Assembly: GCA_023896275.1 (NCBI GenBank)
Contig: MLDA01000001.1
Location: 149,559 to 213,558, forward strand
Source: Kocuria rosea subsp. polaris
GTDB lineage: Bacteria > Actinomycetota > Actinomycetes > Actinomycetales > Micrococcaceae
Reading direction: 5' to 3'
Length of the DNA stretch: 64,000 nt
Shown here: positions 1 to 8,701 of the stretch, in pieces
Numbering within the stretch: position 1 is the first letter of the stretch
Layout: each line of letters begins with the position of its first letter
The notes under the pieces: generated by a model
What the model saw: only the letters and a program-made list of their open reading frames with translations
Told to the model about the DNA's origin: nothing
Databases searched by the model: none
Program-made: the position numbers and the translations under genes

Positions 1-163
1 CCAGGGCCCCTTCGAATTCCATGTCTTCTCCTCGTGCCTCAGCCGTCGGCCTCGGCGGCCGCGTCTCCACACTATCCAATCAGACGCCGCCGCCCTCCGG
101 GCGCGCTACGGCATGGTCGGCCCGGGACGGGCCTGCCTAGACAATCCGGCGGATCCGGACCGG

Positions 164-1510
164 CTACTCGCGTCCGCGCTTGCGCTTCTTCCGCGGCTTG
201 TCGAGCCCGATGTGCCGCCGCGTGCGCTTGCGCTCGATCGCGATGAAGACGGCACCCAGCAGCCACAGCGGCACCTGCGTCAGGAACGCGATCTTGAACG
301 CGTCCAGCGTGTAGTCCTCCGGCCGGCTCGCGCCCTGGAGGTCCATCGCGACGCCGATGAAGAACAGCGCGAGCAGCGCCGCGAGGAATCCGCCCACGTT
401 GGTGATGCCCGTGGCGGTGCTGAGCCGATGGCTCGGGTTGTGCGTGCGGGCGTGATCGAACGCGATCATCGATGCCGGCCCGCCCACGGCGAGCGCGACC
501 GCCAACACGAACAGCATCCACAGCGGGGCCCGCCCCGGCCACAGGATCACCACGAGCCACGCGGCCAGCTGGATCGCGACGGTCGGCAGCACCAGCAGCC
601 GCGAGCGCAGGTTCGGCACCTTCGCGGACAACGCCCCGAGCATGGGACCGAACACGACGCCGACGACCACCAGCGTGCTGGCCACGGCGGACGCCTCGCC
701 CATCGTCAGACCCTGGCCGACAGTCAAGAACGGCACGCCCCACAGGATGACGAAAGCGGTGCCGGCGAACGGCGTCGTAAAGTGCGTCCAGAAGGCCAGC
801 CGCGTGCCCGGGTGGGCCCACGCGGCGCGGATGCCGACGCTCGTGTCGACGGAGCTCTTGACGATCTCGATCGCGCCCGTGTCCGTGTTGACGGAGACGT
901 CGCCTTTGTAGCCGGGCGGGTGGTTGCGGATGAGGGCGAAGATCAGTACCGCGAAGAGGACGGCCAGCCCGGCGACCGACCCGAAGGCCACGGACCACGA
1001 CGTCGAGTGCACGAGGTGCGCGAGCGGGATGAGCGCGACGATCTGCCCCATCTGCCCGACGATGCCGGTCACCTGGTTCATGACGGGCGCGCGCTGGGCG
1101 GGGAACCACGTGGCGATCAGTCGCAACACGGAGGGGAAGACGGCCGCGTCGCCGGCGCCGAGCAGCATGCGCGCCACGACGGCGATCCCGACGGTCGGCG
1201 CGAACGCGATCGCGAGCTGCCCCACTGCCATGAGGATCATGCCGATCGTCATCATGGGCCGCGCGCCATAGCGGTCCAGCATGAGCCCCACGGGGATCTG
1301 CATGGACGCGTAGACCACGAGCTGCAGCACGGCGAGCATCGAGAGCATGGAGGCGTCGGCGTCGAACCTCTGGGCGGCGTCCACGCCGACGGCGGACAGG
1401 GAGGTCCGGTTCACGATCGCCAGGACGTAGGCGGCGACGCCGACGCTCCAGATCAGCCACATGCGCCATCCCGGCGCGGCAGGGGTAAGTGTGCTCACCT
1501 GCCAAGACAC
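164..1510 (-). CDS. MFS transporter, 12-TM carrier of unknown substrate
   Basis: This is a 448-residue integral membrane carrier of the major facilitator superfamily. About twelve hydrophobic segments are visible. The first half holds a classic MFS A-like loop (LDRYGARPMM) between TM2 and TM3, and a VARMLLGAGDAAVFPS stretch in TM4 that is typical of sugar-acid/organic-acid carriers of the anion:cation symporter type. The C-terminus is a very basic tail ending in KKRKRGRE, which fits a cytoplasmic end. The frame opens at a GTG at 1510. A second GTG at 1498, twelve bases inside, is an equally good start and has a -10-like TAGTGT 8 nt before it, so the exact start is uncertain. It is monocistronic in this window. 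Family assignment is confident; the substrate cannot be read from sequence. Confidence 0.85.
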   Translation of the reverse strand: MSWQVSTLTPAAPGWRMWLIWSVGVAAYVLAIVNRTSLSAVGVDAAQRFDADASMLSMLAVLQLVVYASMQIPVGLMLDRYGARPMMTIGMILMAVGQLAIAFAPTVGIAVVARMLLGAGDAAVFPSVLRLIATWFPAQRAPVMNQVTGIVGQMGQIVALIPLAHLVHSTSWSVAFGSVAGLAVLFAVLIFALIRNHPPGYKGDVSVNTDTGAIEIVKSSVDTSVGIRAAWAHPGTRLAFWTHFTTPFAGTAFVILWGVPFLTVGQGLTMGEASAVASTLVVVGVVFGPMLGALSAKVPNLRSRLLVLPTVAIQLAAWLVVILWPGRAPLWMLFVLAVALAVGGPASMIAFDHARTHNPSHRLSTATGITNVGGFLAALLALFFIGVAMDLQGASRPEDYTLDAFKIAFLTQVPLWLLGAVFIAIERKRTRRHIGLDKPRKKRKRGRE

Positions 1511-2184
1511 TACGCCCGTCGCCCGGGACGGTCTATCGAGCCGGTCACAGTACGACGGCGGCGCCCGCCCGCCGCTCGGGCGCTCCGGTCGGCGGGTCCA
1601 GTCGTGGGTCCGGCGGCGTCGATCGCGGACACTAGTGGACGCAGACAGTCACAAGTCGTTAATGCGACGAGACTGATCCAACCCGGGTTGTTGTGACAAG
1701 GCGGCGCTTGTCTCTGTTGACAAACTCGGTGGCATCGAATGGCACGTGTCCGCCGAGAGTTCATCGAACGATCTCCCACCACCACTCTGAAAACGCTTGC
1801 GTCCGCTGCGCCGAACAAAGAGCCGCTGCGCCTGGTTAAATCGTCAACAAATTTCCGCGGCATGCCCCCATCCGGATCAGCGCCCGCCACCGCGGCAGGA
1901 GAGCCGATAATCTCCCAGCAATTAGCAGACATGAATCGCATCCTCAGATCCCCCGGTGACGCAACCGCCCAACTCAGAGCCGCAAAGCGCTCGCGTACTT
2001 TTCGCGTTCGATAGCACTTAAAGATTCAACGTTGAGGGTCCGCCAAGTTACTGGGTAGTTCTTTTAAAGTTCCGCAAAATCACCCTTGAGCCCGGCATGT
2101 CATTTCAGTAGCGTGTGCACTGCGTTGGGGGACATCAGGATCGTTTTCGTCGGTCCGGCAATATCAGATGAAAGGCCAGCAAAG
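1511..2184. other. Long intergenic region with short palindromes, no convincing gene
   Basis: This is 674 bases between the divergently oriented MFS gene and the secreted-protein gene. The short open frames on both strands have no ribosome-binding site and no recognisable protein features. Two palindromes stand out: AACCCGGGTT at 1680-1689, and GACAAG/CTTGTC arms separated by 6 nt at 1695-1712, directly before a TTGACA-like hexamer at 1717-1722. These could be operator or promoter elements. From about 1990 to 2080 the DNA becomes AT-richer than its surroundings and probably holds the promoter of the 2185 gene. Confidence 0.4.
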
Positions 2185-3708
2185 ATGTCTAACAAATTCG
2201 CACGGTTCGGCCGGAAATGGCTGGTGACCGCGGCCGCTACCTCGGCACTCGTCCTCGGCGGAGGAATCGCGGCCGCGCCGGCCGGCTACGCCGCCCCGGA
2301 ACACGAGGGCGAGCACGGCGGGCACGAAGGCGGCGACGCCTGCACGTTCTTCCTGGAGCACATGTGGGCCAACGAAGACGGCATTCCGCTGCTCGGCAGC
2401 TTCGCCCACGTCAACGAGTACCACACGGACCCCGAGTACGAGAACCTGGTTCTCTCGCTGGCCAGCGGCGCCATCGGCAACTCCGAAATGCCCGTCGTCG
2501 ACATCTACGGCGGCCCCCTCGGCTGGATCCCGATCTTCAACCCCTCGCACGTCAAGGGCCACGGCACCGACTACGTCACCCTGCTCACGTCATGCGGCGG
2601 AATCGGCATCCCGCTCGACAGCAACGACCTGACGACCCTGAACGTCCCGTCGGTTGAGGATCTCGCCGACACCTCGGACCTGATCATGCCGGGCCTGCCG
2701 TCGCCGGAGATGCTCACGAGCCCCGACTACCTGTGGCAGACGACTGACGCCTCCGCGATCCTGGACCGGGTCACCCCCGAGACGCTGACCAACATGGAGG
2801 AGTACACGGGCTTCGCTGGCGACCACTTCGACACGTGGCGCCTGCTTTGGGAGACCGCGCTGGAAGACGTCTCCAGCGGCAACCCGACGGGCATCCTGGA
2901 GGTCCTCCAGATCACGGACAACATCAAGACCATCGAGTCGGTGTTCGGCATCGTCGGCGGCGAGGACGGCGGGCTCGTCGGCGGCCTGCCCGGCGGCGAA
3001 CTGCCCGAGCTGCCCGAGCTGCCCGGCGGCGAGCTCCCCGAGCTGCCCGGCGGTGAACTGCCCGGTGGCGAGCTCCCCGGCGGCGGTGAAGGGGGCGGGC
3101 TCCTCGGTGGCCTGCCCATCCTCGGCGGCGGCGACGGCGGCGGTCTCCTCGACGGCCTGCCCGTCGGCGGCGGTGAAGAGGGCGGCCTGATCGAGACCCT
3201 GCCGATCGTCGGCGGCGACGGCACCGGTGGCCTGCTGGACGGCCTGCCCGGCGCCGGTGAAGGCGGCGGCGGCCTCATCGATGGCCTGCCCGTCGGCGGC
3301 GACGACGCCGGTGGCCTGCTGGGCATCCTGCCGGTCCTCCCCTCGCCGGGAACGCCGACGACCCCGCCGGCCGAAGGCACGACCGAGTTCTCGGCGCTGC
3401 TCTCCGGAGCGGCCGGCGCTGAGGGCGTGGGCCAGTGCAAGGGCACGCTGAACGGCGACACGTTCACGATCAGCTGCCTGTACGCAGGCCTGACCTCGGA
3501 CGCGACCAGCGCCGAACTGCACAGCGGCGACGCCAGCTTCGAGCTGGCCGCCACCGGCGGAACGAGCGGCGGCGCGGCGGGAAGCTTCAAGCTGACCGCG
3601 GAGCAGGTCGCTGCGCTGAACAACGGCGACTTCACGGTCGACGTGCACACTTCGGGCTCGGCCACGGCCGAGATCAGCGGCACCGTCAACCCGTGTAGCT
3701 GCAGCTAG
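2185..3708 (+). CDS. Secreted CHRD-domain protein with Gly/Leu/Pro-rich repeat region
   Basis: This is a 507-residue exported protein. The start at 2185 is chosen because GAAAGG lies 9 nt before it and because the protein then begins with a textbook Sec signal: FGRKW, a hydrophobic core, then GYA|APE. An N-terminal domain of about 230 residues contains several Cys and aromatic residues and I do not recognise it. From roughly residue 262 to 385 comes a low-complexity stretch of GGELPELP and GGGLLDGLPVGGG units. The last 110 residues resemble a CHRD domain, including an FSALLSG opening, AELHSG in place of the usual H-I-H, LTAEQVAALNNG, and a DVHT...AEISGTV ending. There is no LPxTG anchor and no C-terminal TM, so the protein is probably released or held non-covalently. 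A strong hairpin follows at 3754. The CHRD call is by motif resemblance. Confidence 0.75.
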   Translation: MSNKFARFGRKWLVTAAATSALVLGGGIAAAPAGYAAPEHEGEHGGHEGGDACTFFLEHMWANEDGIPLLGSFAHVNEYHTDPEYENLVLSLASGAIGNSEMPVVDIYGGPLGWIPIFNPSHVKGHGTDYVTLLTSCGGIGIPLDSNDLTTLNVPSVEDLADTSDLIMPGLPSPEMLTSPDYLWQTTDASAILDRVTPETLTNMEEYTGFAGDHFDTWRLLWETALEDVSSGNPTGILEVLQITDNIKTIESVFGIVGGEDGGLVGGLPGGELPELPELPGGELPELPGGELPGGELPGGGEGGGLLGGLPILGGGDGGGLLDGLPVGGGEEGGLIETLPIVGGDGTGGLLDGLPGAGEGGGGLIDGLPVGGDDAGGLLGILPVLPSPGTPTTPPAEGTTEFSALLSGAAGAEGVGQCKGTLNGDTFTISCLYAGLTSDATSAELHSGDASFELAATGGTSGGAAGSFKLTAEQVAALNNGDFTVDVHTSGSATAEISGTVNPCSCS

Positions 3709-3753
3709 GTCCACCACCGCCGTCGTCTTCGACGGCAACTGACCTGATAAGGG

Positions 3754-3793
3754 CAAGGGATGGACGCCGGGATTTCCCGGCGCCCATCCCTTG
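3754..3793. terminator. Strong hairpin after the secreted CHRD protein gene
   Basis: A near-perfect inverted repeat: arms CAAGGGATGG and CCATCCCTTG enclose a second paired segment CGCCGGG/CCCGGCG with a 3-4 nt loop. No long T-tract follows, as is common for actinobacterial terminators. It lies 46 bases after the stop at 3708. Confidence 0.8.
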
Positions 3794-3864
3794 CTCTGTC
3801 TGTCGGCGGTGTGCCGGCGGCTCGTAGACTCACAGGAAGCAGCACCGAGGCAACGGAGGCCGGC

Positions 3865-4386
3865 ATGACGTGGGAGACAGCAGCAAACATCGCGACCACG
3901 CTCGGGACGTTCGTCGCCTTGACGGGCGTCGTCGCCACCGTCATCCTGGGCGTGCGGGCCGAGCGCGCGGCCGCACTGCGGTCCGAGGCCGCCGCCGCGC
4001 TGGCGGATGAGAACACCCGCCGCGCGGTCGCCGCGCTCGAGCGGATCGCCGACCATCCCGCCTCGACCACCGCGGGCCCGCGGGCCGCCGGGACCTCCCC
4101 GCAGCGCGTCGCGTGGTCTCTGACCCACCGCGAACGCGACACCTACGTCCTGCGCAACACGGGCGACGCCGTCGCGGTGGCCACCAGCGTCGCCGCCGCC
4201 CCGGGCGCGCGCCTGCGCTTCACGCCCCCGGCGTCCCAGGACGTGGGCCCCGACGAGTCGCTGACGTTCACGGCCGCGCGACGGCTGACGACGACGGACT
4301 CCACTCTGACCGTCGCCTGGACCGAGGGCGGTGCAGCCCGGACGTGGCGCTACCCCCTGCCACCGCGGGGAACTCGTCGCCCCTGA
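3865..4386 (+). CDS. Small single-TM protein with C-terminal beta-type domain, unknown function
   Basis: This 173-residue protein starts at the ATG at 3865 with GGAGG 5 nt upstream, which rules out longer in-frame extensions. One hydrophobic segment spans about residues 5-30. It is followed by a charged, Ala-rich helix (RAERAAALRSEAAAAL) that looks like a short coiled coil. The C-terminal ~90 residues read like an immunoglobulin-like beta domain (TYVLRNTGDAVA, then SLTFTAARRLTTTDST). I do not recognise the family. The arrangement suggests an anchored protein with a signalling or binding domain. It stands alone between a terminator and the metal-transporter-like operon. Confidence 0.65.
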   Translation: MTWETAANIATTLGTFVALTGVVATVILGVRAERAAALRSEAAAALADENTRRAVAALERIADHPASTTAGPRAAGTSPQRVAWSLTHRERDTYVLRNTGDAVAVATSVAAAPGARLRFTPPASQDVGPDESLTFTAARRLTTTDSTLTVAWTEGGAARTWRYPLPPRGTRRP

Positions 4387-4486
4387 GTCCCCCGCTCGCG
4401 CCCAGGCGACACGGAGGGGCATCGCACCCGCGCGCCACAAGGCGCCCGTCGCAGAATTTCCCGGCAGGGCAGGCCGTCTGATTTAA

Positions 4487-4501
4487 TCAGAATCATTCGC
4501 A
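4487..4501. promoter_or_regulatory. Candidate Zur box upstream of the ABC/MFS operon
   Basis: Read on the minus strand, this 15-mer is TGCGAATGATTCTGA. It agrees at 11 of 15 positions with the actinobacterial zinc-uptake-regulator consensus TGAAAATGATTTTCA and contains the invariant AATGATT core. It sits 55 bases before the first gene of the operon, in an AT-rich patch (TGATTTAATCAG) within otherwise very GC-rich DNA. The match is seen; the regulation is inferred. Confidence 0.55.
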
Positions 4502-4555
4502 TCAACATCGATGCACCTCCCATCGGTCTTACGCCCTAGCAAGGACTCCCGCCCC

Positions 4556-5227
4556 ATGACGGTCTCCGCCGCGCCCTTCCCCGCGCTGATCACCCTCGAC
4601 GACGCCGTGATCACCGCCCGCCGCTCGGGCGATCGCCTGCTCGCGGTCCCTGCCCTGGCCATCGCGCCGGGCTCGCGCACCGTAGTCATGGGCCCCTCCG
4701 GCGCCGGCAAGTCCATGCTGCTCTCCGCACTCACGGGCCGCCTGCCCGACGCCGTCGCCCTGGCCGGCACGCGCACCGCCGCCCCGGACCTGCGCATCGG
4801 CTTCGTCCCCCAGCGCGGGGCCGAGGCCCTGCACCCGCTGCTGCCGATCGGCCGCCAGCTGCGCTCCGTCACGGGCACGACGCCGGCGCGCGTCGCCGAG
4901 GTGCTCGCCGCCGTCGGGCTGGACGCGTCCGCCCTGGCCGGCCGCCGCCCGGCCGAGCTCTCCGGCGGCCAGCTGCAGCGCACGGCGATCTCGCTCGCGT
5001 TCCTCGGCTCCCCCGCGCTCGTCATCGCCGACGAGCCGACGAGCGCCCTCGACAACGCCTCCCGCGATGAGAGCCTGGCCATGCTGCGTACCCTCTCCGA
5101 CACGACCGGCAGCGCCCTCGTCGTCGCCACGCACGATCCCCTGGTCCGCGGCGCGCTCGACGCCGCGCTGATCCGCGTCGACGCTGGCCGGGTTGCCCTC
5201 GGCGACGAGCTCGGGGTCGCGGCATGA
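4556..5227 (+). CDS. ABC transporter ATPase, Opp/Nik type (first of two)
   Basis: This 223-residue nucleotide-binding subunit is predicted to power import through the fused permease encoded four genes later. Walker A is GPSGAGKS (about residues 46-53), the Q-loop region is FVPQRG, the signature is LSGGQLQR, and Walker B is VIADEPTSALD, followed by an H-loop VATHDP. The start at 4556 has AAGGA 10 nt upstream; an upstream in-frame ATG at 4511 lacks a site. The protein is shorter than OppD/DppD (about 320) and lacks their C-terminal oligopeptide-binding extension. This is typical of the nickel/opine branch. It is the first gene of a tightly coupled operon, and its TGA overlaps the next ATG by 4 nt. 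Confidence 0.85.
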   Translation: MTVSAAPFPALITLDDAVITARRSGDRLLAVPALAIAPGSRTVVMGPSGAGKSMLLSALTGRLPDAVALAGTRTAAPDLRIGFVPQRGAEALHPLLPIGRQLRSVTGTTPARVAEVLAAVGLDASALAGRRPAELSGGQLQRTAISLAFLGSPALVIADEPTSALDNASRDESLAMLRTLSDTTGSALVVATHDPLVRGALDAALIRVDAGRVALGDELGVAA

Positions 5228-5910
5228 GCCGGGTTGTCCTCGAGGCCTGCGGCGTCGGCGTGACGCACGGTTCGCGCCGCCGCCCGTTCACGGCCCTGCA
5301 CCCCACCGACCTCGCGGTGCACGCGGGTGAATCCGTCGCGATCGTCGGGCGTTCCGGCGCCGGAAAGTCCACGCTGGCTGAGGTCCTGCTCGGGCTGCGC
5401 CGGTCCAGCACGGGGCACGTGCAGGTGCACGGCGAGCACTTCTGCGGCTGCAAGTCCGGTCCGCACGCCCATCAGCGCCACCTGGTGCAGGGGGTTCCGC
5501 AGGACGCGGGCGCCTCGCTGCCGCCGCGCTCCCCGGTGCGCGCCTCGATTGAGCGCGCGCTGGCCCGCCTCGGCGTCGACGGCGACCCGTCCGCGCGGAT
5601 CGCCGCGGCCGCCGACACCGCCCGCATCGACCTCGACCTGCTCGATCGCACCCCGCGCCAGCTCTCCGGCGGGCAAGCCCAGCGCGCGGCGATCGCCCGG
5701 GCGGTCGCCGTCGGCCCGGACGTGATCGTCGCCGACGAGCCCACGAGCGCCCTCGACGCCCGCACCTCCGCCTCACTCGCCGACGCCCTGCTCGCGCTGC
5801 CGGAGCGCACGGGCGGCGCCCTCATGCTCATCACGCACGACGACGACCTCGCCGCCCGCTGCGACCGCGTCTTCACCGTGCGGGACGGGAAAGTCGAGCA
5901 GGCGAGGTGA
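5224..5910 (+). CDS. ABC transporter ATPase, Opp/Nik type (second of two)
   Basis: This 228-residue NBD pairs with the preceding one to form a heterodimeric motor, as in NikD/NikE and CntD/CntF. Walker A is GRSGAGKS, the signature LSGGQAQR, Walker B VIVADEPTSALD, and the H-loop ITHDDD. It also lacks the C-terminal oligopeptide/dipeptide extension. A Cys pair with nearby His (HFCGCKSGPHAHQRH, about residues 75-90) follows the Walker A half. That is unusual for an NBD and could bind metal. Start and stop both overlap their neighbours (ATGA before, GTGA after), implying translational coupling. Confidence 0.85.
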   Translation: MSRVVLEACGVGVTHGSRRRPFTALHPTDLAVHAGESVAIVGRSGAGKSTLAEVLLGLRRSSTGHVQVHGEHFCGCKSGPHAHQRHLVQGVPQDAGASLPPRSPVRASIERALARLGVDGDPSARIAAAADTARIDLDLLDRTPRQLSGGQAQRAAIARAVAVGPDVIVADEPTSALDARTSASLADALLALPERTGGALMLITHDDDLAARCDRVFTVRDGKVEQAR

Positions 5911-7175
5911 GCGGCGTCCCCTTGCGGCCCGTGCTCGGGCTGCAGCTCGTCTTCATGCTCGGGTTCTCCTCGGTGGTCCCGTTCTTCGCAGCGATCGGCC
6001 AGTCCCGGTACGGGCTCGACGCGGCCGCGATCGGCGCCGTCGTCGGCGCGCGCGTCGCGGCCCAGCAGGGCATGTTCATCGTCGGCGGGGCGCTGGCCGA
6101 CCGCTTCGGCCCGCGCCTGCTGCTCACGGCCGGCTGCCTGCTGCGCGCGATCGCGTTCGGGATCATCGCGTGGGCGCCGAGCGCGCCCGCGTTCGTCACG
6201 GGCGTGGTGCTCGTCGGGCTCGCCGGGGCGCTCTTCTCCCCCGCCGTGGACGGGCTCATCGGATCGATCGACTCCGAGCGCCGGTCCCGGCACGACGGCG
6301 TCGCCCTGCCCGGCCGCGGCCCCGCACCCTTCGCGGCGCTCGCCCTGGCCGGCGAGACCGGCGGCATCATCGCCTCGCTGGGCGCGGCCCGATGCATGCC
6401 CGAGCACTCCGGGACGCTCTCGCTGATCTCGGCGGGGATCTTCCTCGCCGCGGCGCTCTTCGTGCACCGCCTGATTCCCCGCACCGGAGCGTCGGGGCCG
6501 GTGGCCGCCCCGGCCGCGGCGGCGTCGGCGTTCCCGGCGGAGCCGGTGCGCGTGCTGCCGCTCGCGATCGCCGGGGCGGCCCTGCTCGCCGTCTACACGC
6601 AGCTGTTCTCGACCGTGCCGCTCGCGCTGAACGAGCACGGCCTCTCCCCCGGGCACATGGGGGCGGTGGCCGCGACGCTGTCGGCGTCGACGCTCGTGCT
6701 GCAATGGCCGATCTCGCGCCTGAGCGAGCGGCTGGGGCGCTGCACCGCCGTGATGGTGGGGCTCTATGCGGGCTCGGCGGCGTGCCTCGTCGCGTTCGCC
6801 GGGCAGGCGCTGCTGCCCGCCGCCGCCCTGCCGTGGCTGTTCTGCCTCGTCGCGGCGCTCGTCGGGGTCGCGATGATGCTCGGGAACCCGGCGGCGAAGT
6901 CGCTCATCGCCGGCGGCTCGGGCCGCTGGCGGGCGACCCGGCTCGCCCTGCTGCCCACCGCGGGCGGGGCTGCGGCCCTGATCTGCACGACGGCGTCCGG
7001 CGCCGTCGCCGACGCCCACTCGACCCTCGCCGCGTGGCCGCTCGCGGCCGCGCTCCCGGCCGCGATGCTGCCGGTCGCCTGGTACGCGCTGCGCCCGGCC
7101 CACGAATTGACCCATCACTCGAACTGCCCGCCGGCCTCGGCCGGCTCCACCCTGGAAAAGGAACGAACCCCATGA
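5907..7175 (+). CDS. MFS transporter inside the ABC operon, CntE-like exporter candidate
   Basis: This 422-residue, roughly 12-TM major facilitator starts at a GTG that overlaps the previous TGA. An MFS A-like loop (ADRFGPRLLL) follows TM2. An MFS gene embedded between the ATPase and binding-protein genes of a Nik/Opp-type importer is the arrangement seen in opine-metallophore loci (staphylopine, pseudopaline), where the MFS protein exports the apo-metallophore and the ABC system brings back the metal complex. That role is inferred from context. No opine synthase or nicotianamine-synthase-like gene is present in this window. An alternative is an unrelated efflux or peptide carrier. Its stop overlaps the next ATG by 4 nt. 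Confidence 0.75.
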   Translation: MSGVPLRPVLGLQLVFMLGFSSVVPFFAAIGQSRYGLDAAAIGAVVGARVAAQQGMFIVGGALADRFGPRLLLTAGCLLRAIAFGIIAWAPSAPAFVTGVVLVGLAGALFSPAVDGLIGSIDSERRSRHDGVALPGRGPAPFAALALAGETGGIIASLGAARCMPEHSGTLSLISAGIFLAAALFVHRLIPRTGASGPVAAPAAAASAFPAEPVRVLPLAIAGAALLAVYTQLFSTVPLALNEHGLSPGHMGAVAATLSASTLVLQWPISRLSERLGRCTAVMVGLYAGSAACLVAFAGQALLPAAALPWLFCLVAALVGVAMMLGNPAAKSLIAGGSGRWRATRLALLPTAGGAAALICTTASGAVADAHSTLAAWPLAAALPAAMLPVAWYALRPAHELTHHSNCPPASAGSTLEKERTP

Positions 7176-8701
7176 CCCACCGCCTCCGCACCGGCGCCCT
7201 CGCCGCCGGCGCACTCTCGCTCACCCTGGCCCTCTCCGGCTGCTTCTCGGCGAGCTCCGCCGAATCCTCCGGCGGGGACGAGTCCGACGCGCGCGTGTCG
7301 CTCGCCATGCTGCAGCCGCCGCGCTCGGGCCTGAGCCCGCTGAGCGACGACGCGTTCAAGCTCTCGCGCTGGAGCACCGCCGAGACCCTCGTGGTGCTCG
7401 ACGAGGCCGGCGACCCGCTGCCCGGCCTCGCGACCGAGTGGGAGCAGACGGACGATCTGACGTGGCGCTTCTCGATCCGCGAGGGCGTCTCCTTCCACGA
7501 CGGCAGCGAGCTGACCGCCGAGGCGGCCGCGAACTCGCTGCGCGCCGCGGTGGAGGCGAGCCCCGTGCCGCGCATCCTCGACGGCGTGGACCTGCAGGTC
7601 GACGTCGACGGCGGCCAGGTGGTGTTGACGACGGCGGACACGGACCCGCTGCTGCCCAACCGCCTCTCGAGCCCGCAGCTCTCGATCCTCTCCGAGGCCG
7701 CCTACGAGGGCGACACGGTGGACCCGGTCGGCACCGGAACAGGCCCGTTCGAGCTCACGGCGGTCGACGGGACCTCGAGCGCGACGCTCGAGCGCTTCGA
7801 CGGCTACTGGGGCGAGGCCGCGGCGGCCGCGGGCATCGACGTCGACTTCGTCCCGGACGGCACCGCCCGCGCGGCTGCCCTGCGCACGGGCACCGCGGAC
7901 ATCGTGGAGGCTGTGCCCGCCGGTCAGGCCGCCTCGATCGACGAGGACCTCATCACCGAGGTGCCGATGCCGCGCACCAACACCCTCTATCTCAACTCCG
8001 AGTCCGGGCCGTTCGAGGACCCCGCCGTGCGGGCCGCGGCCCGCGAGGCGATCGACCGCGCCGCGATCATCGCCTCCGCCTACGAGGACCGCGCGGACGA
8101 GGCCGCCGGCCTGCTCGGCCCGGCCCTGCCGTGGAGCGTGGACGCGCGCCAGGACGCCGACTACCAGGAGATCCTGGGCCAGCGCGCCGAGCCGGCCGAG
8201 GTCGACGGCGTGAAGATCACCCTCGGCACCTTCACCGACCGCGCCGAGCTGCCCGAGGTCGCCGTGCTCATCGAGCAGCAGCTGGAGGCGGCCGGGTTCG
8301 TCGTCGAGCAGGACGTGCGCGAGTACCAGTTCATCGAGTCCGACGCCCTGGACGGGGCGTTCGACGCGTTCATCCTCTCCCGCGCGACCGTGCTGGACTC
8401 CGGCGACCCCGTCGCCTACTTCGCCGCCGACTTCACGTGCTCGGGCGGCTTCAACATCGCCCAGCTCTGCTCCGAGGACGCGGATGCGGCCATCGAGGCG
8501 GCCGCCCGCGTCGACGCCGGAGACGAGCGCCGTGAGGCCATCATGACCGCCGAGGCGCAGATCCTCGCGACCGACGCGGCGATCCCGCTGCTGCACGAGC
8601 GCGTCATCCAGGGTGAGTCCGCGGGCGTGCACGATGCCGCCCGCGACCCGCGCGAGCGGCTGCTCGTGACCGCGGAGACGCGCGTTGATCCACAGGGCTA
8701 G
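7172..8701 (+). CDS. Extracellular solute-binding lipoprotein, family 5 (NikA/CntA/OppA-like)
   Basis: This 509-residue binding protein would capture the ligand outside the membrane and deliver it to the fused permease. The start at 7172 is preceded by GGAAAAGGA and overlaps the MFS stop (ATGA). It gives a lipoprotein signal with lipobox LSGC at residues 21-24, so the protein is anchored by lipidated Cys24. The SBP_bac_5 hallmarks are visible: PGLATEWEQTDDLTWRFSIR, then VSFHDGSELTAE, GTGPFEL near the middle, and NTLYLNSESGPFEDPAVR. The frame stays open far upstream over the MFS gene but has no site there. Whether the ligand is a peptide, nickel or a metal-opine cannot be told directly. The Zur-like box and the MFS neighbour favour metal. 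Confidence 0.85.
   Translation: MTHRLRTGALAAGALSLTLALSGCFSASSAESSGGDESDARVSLAMLQPPRSGLSPLSDDAFKLSRWSTAETLVVLDEAGDPLPGLATEWEQTDDLTWRFSIREGVSFHDGSELTAEAAANSLRAAVEASPVPRILDGVDLQVDVDGGQVVLTTADTDPLLPNRLSSPQLSILSEAAYEGDTVDPVGTGTGPFELTAVDGTSSATLERFDGYWGEAAAAAGIDVDFVPDGTARAAALRTGTADIVEAVPAGQAASIDEDLITEVPMPRTNTLYLNSESGPFEDPAVRAAAREAIDRAAIIASAYEDRADEAAGLLGPALPWSVDARQDADYQEILGQRAEPAEVDGVKITLGTFTDRAELPEVAVLIEQQLEAAGFVVEQDVREYQFIESDALDGAFDAFILSRATVLDSGDPVAYFAADFTCSGGFNIAQLCSEDADAAIEAAARVDAGDERREAIMTAEAQILATDAAIPLLHERVIQGESAGVHDAARDPRERLLVTAETRVDPQG

Noticed and set aside
2976..3330. Short tandem repeats that could be mistaken for a CRISPR array
   Set aside because: The repeats are in frame, vary in length and encode GGELP/GGLPVGG units of the secreted protein. 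There are no equal spacers and no cas genes.
4487..4501. The same palindromic patch as a Fur/IdeR iron box
   Set aside because: It lacks the GATAATGATAATC-type repeats of Fur and the TTAGGTTAGGCTAACCTAA-like pattern of IdeR; the AATGATT core with TG/A flanks fits Zur better.
6170..7171. Upstream in-frame extension of the binding-protein gene
   Set aside because: The extension overlaps the MFS gene in another frame, encodes Arg-rich nonsense, and removes the lipoprotein signal. The ATG at 7172 has a good ribosome-binding site and an overlap typical of coupling.
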